Notes under the pieces: generated by a model
What the model saw: only the letters and a program-made list of their open reading frames with translations
The model's database searches: none
What the model was told of the DNA's origin: nothing
Translations under genes and position numbers: made by a program
Shown here: piece after piece, positions 16,521 to 24,400 of the stretch
Numbering within the stretch: position 1 is the first letter of the stretch
How the letters are laid out: each line of letters opens with the position of its first letter
Assembly: GCA_021741465.1 (NCBI GenBank)
Contig: JAIOXV010000007.1
Span: 1-45,144, forward strand
Length of the DNA stretch: 45,144 bases
Reading direction: 5' to 3'
Origin: Paracoccaceae bacterium
Lineage (GTDB): Bacteria > Pseudomonadota > Alphaproteobacteria > Rhodobacterales > Rhodobacteraceae

Positions 16521-16919
16521 TTGAATTTGAATTGGATAGTACAAGAAGCGGACTTCGTTGCCTTGCTTTTGGCCATTGTCACGCTTCTTGGCTCCGCTAT
16601 CCAGTACTTTTCAATTAAGCGCGCTGAGGAAAAGAAGCGTCGCTTCGAGACATATCATGACTTGATACGACAACTCGTTGAGCGCGATGAACCGAACAGG
16701 CCTAAGATGCTTGATCGTCAACTCGCGGTCGCGTTCGAACTTCGTAATTTTTTGGAATATTCGGAACCGTCGTTACGCATTCTGAAGGGGCTGCGCGCCT
16801 CTTGGGAAGATAGCGAACATGGCCCAGATGATAAGCGCAAGCGACTGTTGGATCAGATTGATTCCACAATCTACTTCTTGGAAGTCCGCCAAAAGTCAGT
16901 GCTTCACCCTGAACCGTAG
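16521..16919 (+). CDS. hypothetical single-helix membrane protein, 132 aa, low GC
   Basis: The protein starts at TTG 16521 (GAGG just upstream) with a short polar N-terminus, one membrane helix (about residues 11-31, ADFVALLLAIVTLLGSAIQY), then a long charged cytosolic part beginning SIKRAEEKKRRFETYHDLIR. I recognise no family. Codon usage and base composition are clearly more AT-rich than neighbouring genes, with codons such as TTT, AAT and CGT, so it looks acquired. It sits 11 bases after ettA and is followed at once by a perfect hairpin (16921-16939) and a repeat-rich region. Small one-helix proteins with charged tails are common in accessory islands; function unknown. Confidence 0.6.
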   Translation: MNLNWIVQEADFVALLLAIVTLLGSAIQYFSIKRAEEKKRRFETYHDLIRQLVERDEPNRPKMLDRQLAVAFELRNFLEYSEPSLRILKGLRASWEDSEHGPDDKRKRLLDQIDSTIYFLEVRQKSVLHPEP

Positions 16920-16920
16920 G

Positions 16921-16939
16921 GTGCGCATTCATTGCGCAC
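16921..16939. terminator. hairpin after the 132-aa ORF
   Basis: GTGCGCA-TTCAT-TGCGCAC is a perfect 7-bp stem beginning two bases after the stop codon. It is followed by AAAATCC on the plus strand, so it lacks a U tract for the upstream gene. The preceding GTAGG with this stem resembles a short hairpin element seen in many genomes (recollection). Confidence 0.5.
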
Positions 16940-17019
16940 AAAATCCCCACACAGGGCCGCGCCCGACCTCGGGAAGGCGCGCCAACTCGGGTTCTAGGCA
17001 CTTTATCCCTCAACCCCTC

Positions 17020-17111
17020 CCACCGATGTTCTGCTGGCAACCGCCGCAACGCGCCCTCCCGGGGGGAGGTCGGGCGCGGCCCGGCGGGCTTCGCCCTTGA
17101 TTCCGGGCCAA
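17020..17111 (-). repeat. dispersed palindromic repeat, copy B
   Basis: It runs CCACCGATGTTCTGCTGGCA to GATTCCGGGCCAA and is the reverse complement of copy A at 8138-8227 over its whole length, with differences concentrated in the hairpin core (CGCCCTCCCGGGGGGAGGTC). It supports a family of about 90-base intergenic elements in this genome. Confidence 0.7.
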
Positions 17112-17144
17112 GGGGTGCTTGTGGCGGGCGTTCTGTCCTACCCG

Positions 17145-17166
17145 GCCCGCGAAAGCGTTCGCGGGC
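17145..17166. repeat. perfect 9-bp stem hairpin
   Basis: GCCCGCGAA-AGCG-TTCGCGGGC, lying between repeat copy B and the 25-base palindrome. It could be part of a larger composite repeat unit. Confidence 0.6.
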
Positions 17167-17176
17167 GTTCGAACCT

Positions 17177-17201
17177 GAAAACGGTCCACTGGACCGTTTT
17201 C
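17177..17201. repeat. 25-base near-perfect palindrome
   Basis: Arms GAAAACGGTCCA and TGGACCGTTTTC are perfect over 12 bases around a single central C. As RNA it cannot close without a loop, but it is strong as a duplex-symmetric site. Its symmetry suggests a protein-binding site or the core of a palindromic repeat. Confidence 0.65.
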
Positions 17202-17230
17202 CCCCGCCAAGGGGCGGGGCGGTTCTCACC

Positions 17231-17365
17231 CCACCAAAGTTCTGCTGGCAACCGTCGCAAAGCGCCCTCCCAAGGGGGAGGTCGGGCCATGCCATTGGTT
17301 TCTCGAACCAATGGCGAAACCAATGGCAAACCCGGCGGCGCATTCGCGCCTTGGTTCCGGGCCAA
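17231..17365 (-). repeat. dispersed palindromic repeat, copy C, with nested hairpin insert
   Basis: Bases 17231-17288 match copy B (CCACCAAAGTTCTGCTGGCA onwards) and 17331-17365 match its other end (CCCGGCGG...GGTTCCGGGCCAA). Between them about 42 extra bases contain a perfect 10-bp stem GCCATTGGTT-TCTCG-AACCAATGGC (17291-17315). This looks like one palindromic element inserted in another. Confidence 0.65.
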
Positions 17366-17403
17366 ATTGGGGGGCACTGTGCCTTGGCCCTTTTCGACAG
17401 GCC

Positions 17404-19257
17404 TTAGCCCGGATTGAAAAAGCCGTGGATGGTTTCGGCCATGGCCTGAGAAATGCCTTCAACCGCCATCAAATCCGGCACCCCGGCGCGGGACACTGCT
17501 TTGGCAGAGCCGAAATGCGCCAAAAGGGCGCGTTTGCGGGCGGCCCCAACGCCCGGAACATCATCCAGCGGCGTGGCCGACACCGCTTTGGCGCGCTTGG
17601 CGCGGTGCGCGCCGTTGGCCCAGCGGTGGGCCTCATCGCGCAGGCGCTGGACGAAATAAAGCACCGGATCGTTGCGCGGCAGCGCCTTGGGCGGCAGGGC
17701 TTCGCGGTGGAACTCTTCCTTGCCAGCGTCCCGGTCGATGCCCTTGGCCACGCCGATCAGCGCCACATCTTCAACCCCAAGCTCTGCCAAAACCCCCGCC
17801 ACCGCCGAAACCTGCCCCGCCCCGCCGTCGATCAACAACAGATCCGGCCACATGCCTGAACTGCGATCAGGGTCTTCCTTCAAAAGCCGTTCAAAGCGCC
17901 GCGTCAGCACCTCGCGCATCATGCCGAAATCGTCGCTGTTTGCCCCGGCCTCGCTGCGGATGTTGAACTTGCGATACTGGCTTTTAATGAATCCGTCAGG
18001 CCCGGCCACGATCATCCCGCCCACAGCGTCAGACCCCTGAATATGGGCGTTGTCGTAAACTTCGATCCGCTCCGGAGGGGCATCCAGGTCGAACGCCTCG
18101 GCCAGACCGGCAAGAAGCTTGTTCTGGGTGCTGCTTTCCGACATCCGCCGCGCAAGGCTTTCGCGGGCGTTTCTTGCAGCGTTTTCCACCAACTCGGCCT
18201 TTTCACCGCGCTGAGGCACGGCGATTTCCACCTTGCGTCCGGCGCGGGCCGAAAGGGCCTCGGTCACCAGATCGGGGTTTTCAACCGGATGAGACAGCAA
18301 AACCAGCTTCGGCGGTTCTTTGTCATCATAGAACTGGGTCAGGAAGGCCTCGAGTATTTCGGGCTCTTCCGCCCCGGCCCCGGTCTTGGGGTAAAAGTCG
18401 CGGTTGCCCCAAGACTGGTTCGCCCGAATGAAAAACACCTGCACGCAGGCCTGCCCGTGGTCCAGATGCACAGCAACCACATCCGCCTCGGCGACGCCTT
18501 CGGGGTTGATGCCCTGCGATTGCTGCACTTGCGTCAGCGCCTTGATCCGGTCGCGCAGCGCGGCGGCGCGTTCAAATTCCATCATCTCGCTGGCTTCGGC
18601 CATCTGGCGCGCCAGATTGGCCTGAACGGCGGTGGATTTTCCGTCCAGAAACCGTTCGGCATCATCAACCAAGGCGCCATAGGCGGCTTCATCCACCCGG
18701 CCCACGCAGGGGGCGGCACAGCGTTTGATCTGGTGCTGCAAACATGGGCGCGTGCGGCTGGAAAACATCGCATCGGTGCAATTGCGCAAAAGAAAAACCT
18801 TTTGCAGCTGGTTCAACGTCCGGTTCACGGCCCCCGCACTGGCAAAGGGGCCGAAATACCGGCCCTTTTCCTTTTTTGCGCCCCGGTGTTTCTTGATCTG
18901 CGCAAAAGGGTGTTCGCGGCTGATAAGGATGTTGGGAAAGGATTTGTCGTCGCGCAGCAGCACGTTGTAGCGCGGCTTCAACTGTTTGATGAGGTTCTGT
19001 TCCAAAAGCAGCGCCTCAAGTTCCGTCCGCGTGGTCAGGAACATCATCGAGGCGGTTTCGTGGATCATCCGCGCGATCCGCGCAGAATGGCCCGAGGGCC
19101 GGGAGTAATTGGTCACCCGCGCTTTAAGGTTGCGCGCCTTGCCGACATAAAGCACCTCGGACGCCGCATTCAGCATGCGATACACGCCCGGACTGCCGTC
19201 CAGCGTGCGCAAATAATCCTGAATCACCTCATGCCCGGTGCGGGGTGCGTCGTTCAT
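17404..19257 (-). CDS. uvrC: excinuclease ABC subunit C
   Basis: UvrC makes both incisions in nucleotide excision repair together with UvrB. The 617-aa protein has the N-terminal GIY-YIG nuclease ([20 protein letters not shown]), the Cys-rich segment ([15 protein letters not shown]), a UVR domain ([14 protein letters not shown]), the RNase H-like endonuclease ([23 protein letters not shown]) and C-terminal tandem HhH motifs ([17 protein letters not shown]). Length is normal. It is separated from the upstream SDR gene by an unusual 311-base AT-rich region with a DnaA box. I saw no alphaproteobacterial LexA motif (GTTC-N7-GTTC) there. Confidence 0.96.
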   Translation of the reverse strand: MNDAPRTGHEVIQDYLRTLDGSPGVYRMLNAASEVLYVGKARNLKARVTNYSRPSGHSARIARMIHETASMMFLTTRTELEALLLEQNLIKQLKPRYNVLLRDDKSFPNILISREHPFAQIKKHRGAKKEKGRYFGPFASAGAVNRTLNQLQKVFLLRNCTDAMFSSRTRPCLQHQIKRCAAPCVGRVDEAAYGALVDDAERFLDGKSTAVQANLARQMAEASEMMEFERAAALRDRIKALTQVQQSQGINPEGVAEADVVAVHLDHGQACVQVFFIRANQSWGNRDFYPKTGAGAEEPEILEAFLTQFYDDKEPPKLVLLSHPVENPDLVTEALSARAGRKVEIAVPQRGEKAELVENAARNARESLARRMSESSTQNKLLAGLAEAFDLDAPPERIEVYDNAHIQGSDAVGGMIVAGPDGFIKSQYRKFNIRSEAGANSDDFGMMREVLTRRFERLLKEDPDRSSGMWPDLLLIDGGAGQVSAVAGVLAELGVEDVALIGVAKGIDRDAGKEEFHREALPPKALPRNDPVLYFVQRLRDEAHRWANGAHRAKRAKAVSATPLDDVPGVGAARKRALLAHFGSAKAVSRAGVPDLMAVEGISQAMAETIHGFFNPG

Positions 19258-19568
19258 AGGAAAAGGGGCCTTTCAGATGGGTCGATTCTTCCCCGTGGCT
19301 GCAATGATAACCGCAGGAGGGCAAGAGGGAAGAAGTCCACCGCATTTGTGGATAACTTTGCGGAAAAGATTTCAGGATTGCGGTTTTTTCCTTGTTTTTG
19401 GCCCATCTCCCCGGTTTGCCTAATTTTTAGGCAGTTTTTCAAGTACTTGAATTTAAAAGGAAGATTTTCGACCTATGGTCAAATCCCTGATAAATCACAA
19501 GTTTTTGTAACCGTTCCGTGACGCTGGGGCCAAAAGTGGACAACTTTCCGCAGGTTGGCTGTCAAAGG
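19258..19568. promoter_or_regulatory. AT-rich 311-base region upstream of uvrC
   Basis: Between uvrC and the SDR gene (both minus strand) GC falls to roughly 32-43% for about 120 bases. It contains a perfect DnaA box (19347-19355), a DnaA-box-like site (19535-19543), a small hairpin GCCTAA-TTT-TTAGGC followed by AGTTTTT, and a perfect 14-base palindrome TTCAAGTACTTGAA (19438-19451). No ORF is evident. It is the uvrC promoter region at least; a replication-linked role is possible but unproven. Confidence 0.5.
19347..19355 (-). promoter_or_regulatory. perfect DnaA box
   Basis: TGTGGATAA on the plus strand is the exact reverse complement of the consensus TTATCCACA. The flanking GTGGATAACTTTGCGGA recurs 188 bases away as GTGGACAACTTTCCGCA in the same orientation. 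Confidence 0.6.
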
Positions 19569-20345
19569 TCACTCAACCCCAAGCACGTCAGGGGTTTGCC
19601 AGCCCAGATGCTGGCCGCCATCCACGGCAATCATCTGGCCCGTCACCCCCGGCGAATCGAGAAAAAATCCAAGTGCGGCGGTGATATCGGCCGGGTTTGC
19701 CCCGCGTTTCAACACCGTTGCGGCACGCTGGCGGGCAAAGTGGCCATCGCTTTGACGTGCGCCCTGCAAGGTGGGGCCGGGGCCGATTGCGTTGACACGG
19801 ATCTGTGGGGCCAGCCCCTGCGCGGCCGTGCGCGTCAGCGCCCAAAGGCCCATCTTGGCCAGCGTATAGGACATGAATTCCGGCGTCAGCTTGTGCACGC
19901 GCTGGTCGATCATATTGACGACAAGCCCGCTTGCCACCGGTTCTCCCGCCTCGTCCACACCCGCTTCGGGCGCTTGCGCGGCAAAGGCCTGCGTCAGCAC
20001 AAAGGGCGCCCGCAGGTTTGATTCCATGGCACGGTCCCAGCTTTTGCGGGTCGCGCTGTTCATGGTGTCATATTCAAAGATCGACGCGTTGTTGACCAAC
20101 ACGGTCAGCGGCCCACCAAGCCCCTGCACCGCCATCGGCACCAGTTTTTCAACCTGAGATTCGATCAAAAGATCGGCCCGCAGCGCACAGGCCCGCCGCC
20201 CCATCGCGGTGATCTCCTTGACCACCGCCTCTGCTTCCTTGCGCGAGGCGGCATAGTGAACCGCCACGTCAAAACCCCGCCGCGCCAGATAAAGCGCCAT
20301 CTCGCGGCCCAAACGCTTGCCCGCCCCCGTCACCAAAGCCCGCAT
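19569..20345 (-). CDS. SDR oxidoreductase, pteridine-reductase/FolM-like
   Basis: The 258-aa protein is a short-chain dehydrogenase with TGAGKRLG at residues 6-13, LVNNASIFEYD, and the active-site Tyr/Lys pair in MSYTLAKMG. The TG-x3-R-x-G form of the nucleotide motif, with Arg in place of the usual Gly-rich stretch, is characteristic of NADPH-dependent pteridine reductases and FolM (dihydromonapterin/dihydrofolate reduction). Substrate remains inferred. The ATG at 20345 begins one base after the stop of the 62-aa zinc-ribbon gene, with GGGAAA upstream. It is part of an sppA-like, zinc-ribbon, SDR unit, with uvrC further downstream. Confidence 0.82.
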   Translation of the reverse strand: MRALVTGAGKRLGREMALYLARRGFDVAVHYAASRKEAEAVVKEITAMGRRACALRADLLIESQVEKLVPMAVQGLGGPLTVLVNNASIFEYDTMNSATRKSWDRAMESNLRAPFVLTQAFAAQAPEAGVDEAGEPVASGLVVNMIDQRVHKLTPEFMSYTLAKMGLWALTRTAAQGLAPQIRVNAIGPGPTLQGARQSDGHFARQRAATVLKRGANPADITAALGFFLDSPGVTGQMIAVDGGQHLGWQTPDVLGVE

Positions 20346-20346
20346 G

Positions 20347-20535
20347 TTATGATTTCCCGCAGTCACAGCCCTTTTGACCGATGATATAGCGCCCACACCG
20401 TGAACAGACAGGGGTCTTGCGATTATTGCGGCGCAGACGGGTCAGCGTGTCAATCCTGCCGGGGAACAGCGCTTTGCCGATCATGCCGATCAGCGCCATG
20501 CCAAGCAGAAAGATAAGGATGATCTTGAACAGCAT
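20347..20535 (-). CDS. small membrane-anchored zinc-ribbon protein, 62 aa
   Basis: The protein has one N-terminal hydrophobic helix (MLFKIILIFLLGMALIGMIG) followed by a basic stretch and a C-terminal four-cysteine ribbon: CSRCGRYIIGQKGCDCGKS, with C-x2-C and C-x-C pairs suited to bind zinc. The ATG directly follows the TGA of the S49 protease gene, and its stop lies one base before the SDR start, so all three genes are coupled. I know similar short proteins in Rhodobacterales but no function. Confidence 0.8.
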   Translation of the reverse strand: MLFKIILIFLLGMALIGMIGKALFPGRIDTLTRLRRNNRKTPVCSRCGRYIIGQKGCDCGKS

Positions 20536-21324
20536 TCAAAGACCATATCGCGCCCAAAGCGCCCTGTCTTCCACCGACTGCATCAGATTTTCCGCCACCC
20601 CCAGACCAAAGCGCGACAGCAACCCACGTTTTTGTCCAAAAGGCACCAGCCGCACCTTGTCGCCAAAAAGCGATTTCATCTTGGGCACCAGATGCGCAAG
20701 GCCATCAGCCAGCCCAAGATCAACCGCCTGCTGCCCCACCCAGACATCCGCGTTGAAGAGATCCGCTTCGGCCAGCTTTGCGCCGCGCCGGGCCTTCACA
20801 TGGGCAATGAAGGCCGCATGAATGGGGGCTTGAAGGGCGCGCAGGCGGGCAATGTCTTCGGGTTTTTGCGGCAAGAAAGGATCGGCCAGGCTTTTTGACG
20901 TGCCGGCGGTGATGACGCGCCGTTCGATGCCCTGCCGCGCCATCGCCTCGGGGAACCCGAAACTGGCAAAAATCACCCCGATAGAGCCAAGGATGGAACT
21001 GTCATCCACCCAGATTTCGTCGCCCGCGCAGGCCAGCCAATAGCCGCCCGATGCGGCGACATCCTCTACAAACGCATGAACTTTCACGCCTTTTTCCAAG
21101 GCAAGGCGCCGGATGCGTGCCGCGATCAGGCTGGATTGCACCGCCGATCCGCCGGGTGAGTTGATAACCAGCGCCACCGCGGCAGGTTTCATGCGAAAGG
21201 CTTTCTCGATCACCGGGGCAAGTGCGGCATCGGAAAGCGCGTTGCGACCGGTGCCGATACTGCCCTGCAACCGAATAACCGGCACAAGCGGGGGGCGTTT
21301 GAAAAAGGGGATAAAGCGCATCAT
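20536..21324 (-). CDS. S49 family serine peptidase (SppA-like, short form)
   Basis: Short SppA/SohB-type proteases cleave remnant signal peptides or membrane-associated peptides. The 262-aa product (ATG 21324; ATG 21321 equally possible) has the NSPGGS clamp (about 55-60), nucleophile Ser92 in AASGGYWLACAGD, LGSIGV, and general base Lys144 in AGTSKSLADPF. The Ser-Lys spacing of 52 residues equals that of B. subtilis SppA, supporting an active Ser/Lys dyad in the single-repeat form. An N-terminal membrane anchor is not obvious, which is unusual. It is divergent from the LysR gene and heads the three-gene unit ending with the SDR. Confidence 0.88.
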   Translation of the reverse strand: MMRFIPFFKRPPLVPVIRLQGSIGTGRNALSDAALAPVIEKAFRMKPAAVALVINSPGGSAVQSSLIAARIRRLALEKGVKVHAFVEDVAASGGYWLACAGDEIWVDDSSILGSIGVIFASFGFPEAMARQGIERRVITAGTSKSLADPFLPQKPEDIARLRALQAPIHAAFIAHVKARRGAKLAEADLFNADVWVGQQAVDLGLADGLAHLVPKMKSLFGDKVRLVPFGQKRGLLSRFGLGVAENLMQSVEDRALWARYGL

Positions 21325-21451
21325 GCAGCTACAGCTAATCTTCCCCTGACCTCGCTGCAAGGCGAAGCCCAAAGCTGGCGTGATTTGGCCCGCGGCAAAT
21401 ACCGCGTTTGCAAGGCTTGCCACCGGCGAAGTGGCAGGCCACCTTGGTCAG

Positions 21452-22336
21452 ATGATCGACAAACTGGAAATGTTCATCGCCCTTGCAAACGAGCGGCACT
21501 TTGGCCGGGCCGCCGAAGCGATTGGCGTCACACAGCCTTCGCTTTCTTCGGCAATACGGCAGCTGGAAGACCAGCTTGGGGTGCAGCTGGTGTTTCGCGG
21601 CAGCCGGTTTCAGGGACTGACGCCCGAAGGACAACGCGTGCTGGATTGGGCGCGGCGGATCGTGGGCGATGCGCGCGCGCTTCGCGATGAAATGCGGTCG
21701 GTTCACGCCGGGCTTTCGGGCAATCTCAGGATCGGGGTCATTCCCACCGCGCTGCCGATGGTGGCAGACCTGACCGCACCGTTCACCGCGCGCCACCCCA
21801 ATATGCGCGTCACCATCCTGTCGCGCACCAGTGCTGAAATTCTGGATGGCATCGACAGTCTCGAACTTGATGCCGGCATCACCTATCTTGATAACGAACC
21901 CCTTGGCCGGGTCACGCAAACCCCTCTGTTTACCGAGTTCTATCGCTTTTTATGCGCCCCGAACGCGGCCCATGCTGGCCGGGACCAGATCAGTTGGCAC
22001 GAGGTGGCAACGGTCCCCCTGTGCCTGTTGACCGCCGACATGCAGAACCGCCGTATCGTCAACCAACATCTGGTCGAGGTGGGCGCAAGGGCGCAGGCAA
22101 TGGTGGAATCAAACTCGACCATTGCGCTTGTGTCGCATGTCCGCTCGGGGCTTTGGGCCAGTGTGGTGCCGATGAAACTGGCCGAGATGTTTACCGGCCA
22201 AGGCCTGATCGCCATCCCGATCGTAAACCCCGAGGTGGAGCATCTTGTCGGCCTTGTCACCGCCCGGCGCGATCCGCAGACCCCGGTCTTGCAAGCCCTG
22301 ATCGAAGAGGCGGCGCGGTTGGGACGGCAACGATAG
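21452..22336 (+). CDS. fdsR: LysR-family regulator, probably of formate dehydrogenase (FdsR-like)
   Basis: The 294-aa protein has an N-terminal winged helix-turn-helix (FIALANERHFGRAAEAIGVTQPSLSSAIRQLEDQLG) and a periplasmic-binding-type effector domain (LRIGVIPTALPMVADL onwards). It stands immediately upstream of fdsG on the same strand, the position of fdsR in other bacteria, and four ATTGA/TCAAT half-sites fill the 85-base gap between them. Its role as activator or repressor of fds genes responding to formate or redox state is inferred from position. The ATG at 21452 was chosen because MIDKLEMFIALA is the conserved N-terminus; the open frame begins at 21380. Confidence 0.85.
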   Translation: MIDKLEMFIALANERHFGRAAEAIGVTQPSLSSAIRQLEDQLGVQLVFRGSRFQGLTPEGQRVLDWARRIVGDARALRDEMRSVHAGLSGNLRIGVIPTALPMVADLTAPFTARHPNMRVTILSRTSAEILDGIDSLELDAGITYLDNEPLGRVTQTPLFTEFYRFLCAPNAAHAGRDQISWHEVATVPLCLLTADMQNRRIVNQHLVEVGARAQAMVESNSTIALVSHVRSGLWASVVPMKLAEMFTGQGLIAIPIVNPEVEHLVGLVTARRDPQTPVLQALIEEAARLGRQR

Positions 22337-22345
22337 GCATCATCT

Positions 22346-22384
22346 ATTGAATGACGGTATATCAATATTGATTTCCCTATCAAT
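22346..22384. promoter_or_regulatory. operator array upstream of fdsG
   Basis: Four half-sites occur in 39 bases: ATTGA (22346-22350), TCAAT (22362-22366), ATTGA (22367-22371) and TCAAT (22380-22384). They form the perfect palindrome ATCAATATTGAT (22361-22372) and the dyad ATTGAT-TTCCCT-ATCAAT (22367-22384), which contains the T-N11-A pattern of LysR-type sites. The spacing (6, not 4) rules out an FNR box. Confidence 0.65.
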
Positions 22385-22421
22385 CGGCGTATGACGAGGC
22401 CAGTTACCAAAGGGCCGCCAT

Positions 22422-22889
22422 ATGCTTGATTCCGTTGAAGTCACCTCTCGCGTTGGGGAAATCCTGACCTCCCATAAAGGGATGGAGGGCGCGCTCTTGC
22501 CGATCCTTCATGCCATTCAGGCCGAGTTCGGCTATGTGCCGCAGGCAGCTTTGCCAATCATCGCGCAAGATCTGAACCTGAGCCGCGCCGAAGTGCATGG
22601 TGTGATGTCCTTTTATCATGACTTCCGCGAGAACCCTGCAGGCAACCATGTGCTAAAGCTGTGCCGGGCCGAGGCGTGCAAATCCGTGGGCGCGGACCGG
22701 GTTGCGGCCCATGCGCAAAAGGCGCTTGGCATCGAATGGCACGAAACCACCACCGATGGCCGCGTGACGCGGGAACCGGTGTTCTGCCTTGGCCTGTGCG
22801 CCTGCGCCCCTGCCGCGATGATCGACGGCAAGATCGTGGGCCGCGTTGACGAGGCGAAGCTGGACGGCATTCTTGGGGGCCTGAAATGA
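22422..22889 (+). CDS. fdsG: NAD-dependent formate dehydrogenase, gamma subunit
   Basis: FdsG is the NuoE-like electron-transfer subunit of the cytosolic molybdenum formate dehydrogenase FdsGBA. The 155-aa thioredoxin-like domain has the [2Fe-2S] ligands Cys81 and Cys86 (LCRAEACKSVG) and Cys122 and Cys126 (FCLGLCACAP). The upstream helical part (SFYHDFRENPAG) is also typical of NuoE proteins. AAGGG precedes the ATG. Its TGA overlaps the fdsB start (ATGA), so the subunits are translationally coupled. It is the first structural gene of the operon, right after the LysR operator region. Confidence 0.95.
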   Translation: MLDSVEVTSRVGEILTSHKGMEGALLPILHAIQAEFGYVPQAALPIIAQDLNLSRAEVHGVMSFYHDFRENPAGNHVLKLCRAEACKSVGADRVAAHAQKALGIEWHETTTDGRVTREPVFCLGLCACAPAAMIDGKIVGRVDEAKLDGILGGLK

Positions 22890-24400
22890 AGATTTATCTG
22901 CCGCTGGACAGCGCCGCCGTCGCCCTTGGTGCCGATGAGATTGCCACCGCCATCCGCGCCCAGCACCCGGATGCAACCCTTGTCCGCAACGGCAGTCGCG
23001 GCATGGTTTGGCTTGAACCCTTGATCGAGGTGGAAACCCCTGCCGGCCGCATGGCCTTTGGCCCGATGACACCGGCCGATGTGCCCGCGCTGTTCGGCGA
23101 TCTGGCCGCCCACCCCAAGGCCCTTGGCCTGACCGAAGACTTGCCCTGGCTCAAGGCGCAAACCCGTCTGACCTTTGCCCGCGTTGGCGTGATCGACCCG
23201 CTTTCGCTGGCCGACTATCGCGCGCATGGCGGGCTTTCGGGGCTTGAGCGCGCCTTGGGCATGGCCCCCGCCGACATGGTGACCGAAGTCACCAACTCGG
23301 GCCTGCGCGGTCGGGGGGGCGCGGGCTTTCCCACCGGCATCAAATGGAAAACCGTGTCCGAGGCCAAAGCCGACCGGAAATATATCGTTTGCAACGCCGA
23401 CGAAGGCGACAGCGCCACCTTTGCCGACCGCATGTTGATGGAGGGTGACCCCTTCACGCTGATCGAAGGCATGGTGATTGCCGGTCTGGCCTGCGGCGCG
23501 ACCAAGGGCTTTGTCTATATCCGCTCGGAATACCCGATCGCCATCGAGGTGATGCAGAAGGCGGTCGAAATCGCCCGTGCCGAAGGGGTGCTGGGCGCCC
23601 GCGTTCTGGGCAAGGGTGCGGCGTTTGACATGGAAATCCGCGTTGGTGCCGGGGCTTATGTCTGTGGCGAAGAAACCAGCCTGCTGAACAGCCTCGAAGG
23701 CAAGCGCGGCATCGTGCGCGCCAAGCCCCCCCTGCCCGCGCTGGAAGGCTTCTTGGGCAAGCCGACCGTTGTGAACAACGTCATTTCGCTGGCTTCGGTG
23801 CCGGTGATCTTTGAAAAAGGGGCCGCGCATTACAAGGACTTCGGCCTTGGCCGCTCACGCGGCACCATCCCGCTGCAAATTGCCGGGAACGTCAAATACG
23901 GCGGGCTTTACGAAATCGCCTTTGGCCTGACCTTGGGCGAGATCGTGGACAAGATCGGCGGCGGCACGGCCAGTGGTCGCCCGGTCAAGGCGGTGCAGGT
24001 GGGCGGCCCCTTGGGCGCCTATTTCCCGCGCAGCCTGTTTGACACGCCCTTTGGATACGAGGAGTTCGCGGGCAAGGATGGCCTCATCGGCCACGCCGGC
24101 CTGACGATCTTCGACGACAGCGCCGACATGCTGGAAATGGCCCGCTTTGCCATGGAATTCTGCGCCATTGAATCCTGCGGCAAATGCACCCCCTGCCGCA
24201 TCGGCGCGGTGCGGGGCGTGGAAACCATCAACCGCATCAAGCGCGGCGACGCCGCCGCCATGCCGATCCTCACCGATCTGTGCAACACCATGAAATCCGG
24301 CTCGCTCTGCGCGCTGGGCGGGTTCACCCCCTATCCGGTAATGTCCGCGGTGACCCATTTCCCTGATGACTTCTCCACCCAGAAGGAAGCGGCGGAATGA
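22886..24400 (+). CDS. fdsB: NAD-dependent formate dehydrogenase, beta subunit (diaphorase)
   Basis: FdsB is the NuoF-like subunit that carries FMN and reduces NAD+. The 504-aa protein has an N-terminal thioredoxin-like extension (about 1-110), then the FMN/NADH domain with GLRGRGGAGFPTGIKWK, CNADEGDSATFADR and GAGAYVCGEETSLLNSLEG, and the [4Fe-4S] motif ESCGKCTPCRIG with the fourth Cys in SGSLCALGG. This matches R. capsulatus FdsB. It overlaps fdsG upstream and the DUF4287 gene downstream, each by 4 bases. Confidence 0.96.
   Translation: MKIYLPLDSAAVALGADEIATAIRAQHPDATLVRNGSRGMVWLEPLIEVETPAGRMAFGPMTPADVPALFGDLAAHPKALGLTEDLPWLKAQTRLTFARVGVIDPLSLADYRAHGGLSGLERALGMAPADMVTEVTNSGLRGRGGAGFPTGIKWKTVSEAKADRKYIVCNADEGDSATFADRMLMEGDPFTLIEGMVIAGLACGATKGFVYIRSEYPIAIEVMQKAVEIARAEGVLGARVLGKGAAFDMEIRVGAGAYVCGEETSLLNSLEGKRGIVRAKPPLPALEGFLGKPTVVNNVISLASVPVIFEKGAAHYKDFGLGRSRGTIPLQIAGNVKYGGLYEIAFGLTLGEIVDKIGGGTASGRPVKAVQVGGPLGAYFPRSLFDTPFGYEEFAGKDGLIGHAGLTIFDDSADMLEMARFAMEFCAIESCGKCTPCRIGAVRGVETINRIKRGDAAAMPILTDLCNTMKSGSLCALGGFTPYPVMSAVTHFPDDFSTQKEAAE

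Larger units (their letters stand above)
16920..17403. other. 484-base repeat-rich convergent intergenic region
   Basis: No gene is supported between the 132-aa gene and uvrC. The stretch is built of palindromic units: hairpin 16921-16939, a partial repeat fragment near 16955-16980, dispersed repeat copy B (17020-17111), hairpin 17145-17166, a near-perfect 25-base palindrome 17177-17201, and repeat copy C with a nested hairpin insert (17231-17365). Open frames crossing it are Pro/Arg/Gly-rich and are artefacts of the repeats. Confidence 0.75.

Noticed and set aside
17156-17170. Alphaproteobacterial LexA box (GTTC-N7-GTTC) near the uvrC 3' end
   Set aside because: The two GTTC are separated by 6 bases and lie downstream of uvrC, not in its promoter; none was seen upstream.
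16702-17343. 213-codon minus-strand frame across the repeat cluster
   Set aside because: It runs through the palindromic repeats and the antisense of the 132-aa gene; Pro/Arg/Gly-rich and repeated internally because the DNA repeats, not because of a protein.
22367-22384. FNR/FnrL box before fdsG (TTGAT...ATCAA)
   Set aside because: The spacer is 6 bases, not the 4 required; the half-site array fits a LysR site better.
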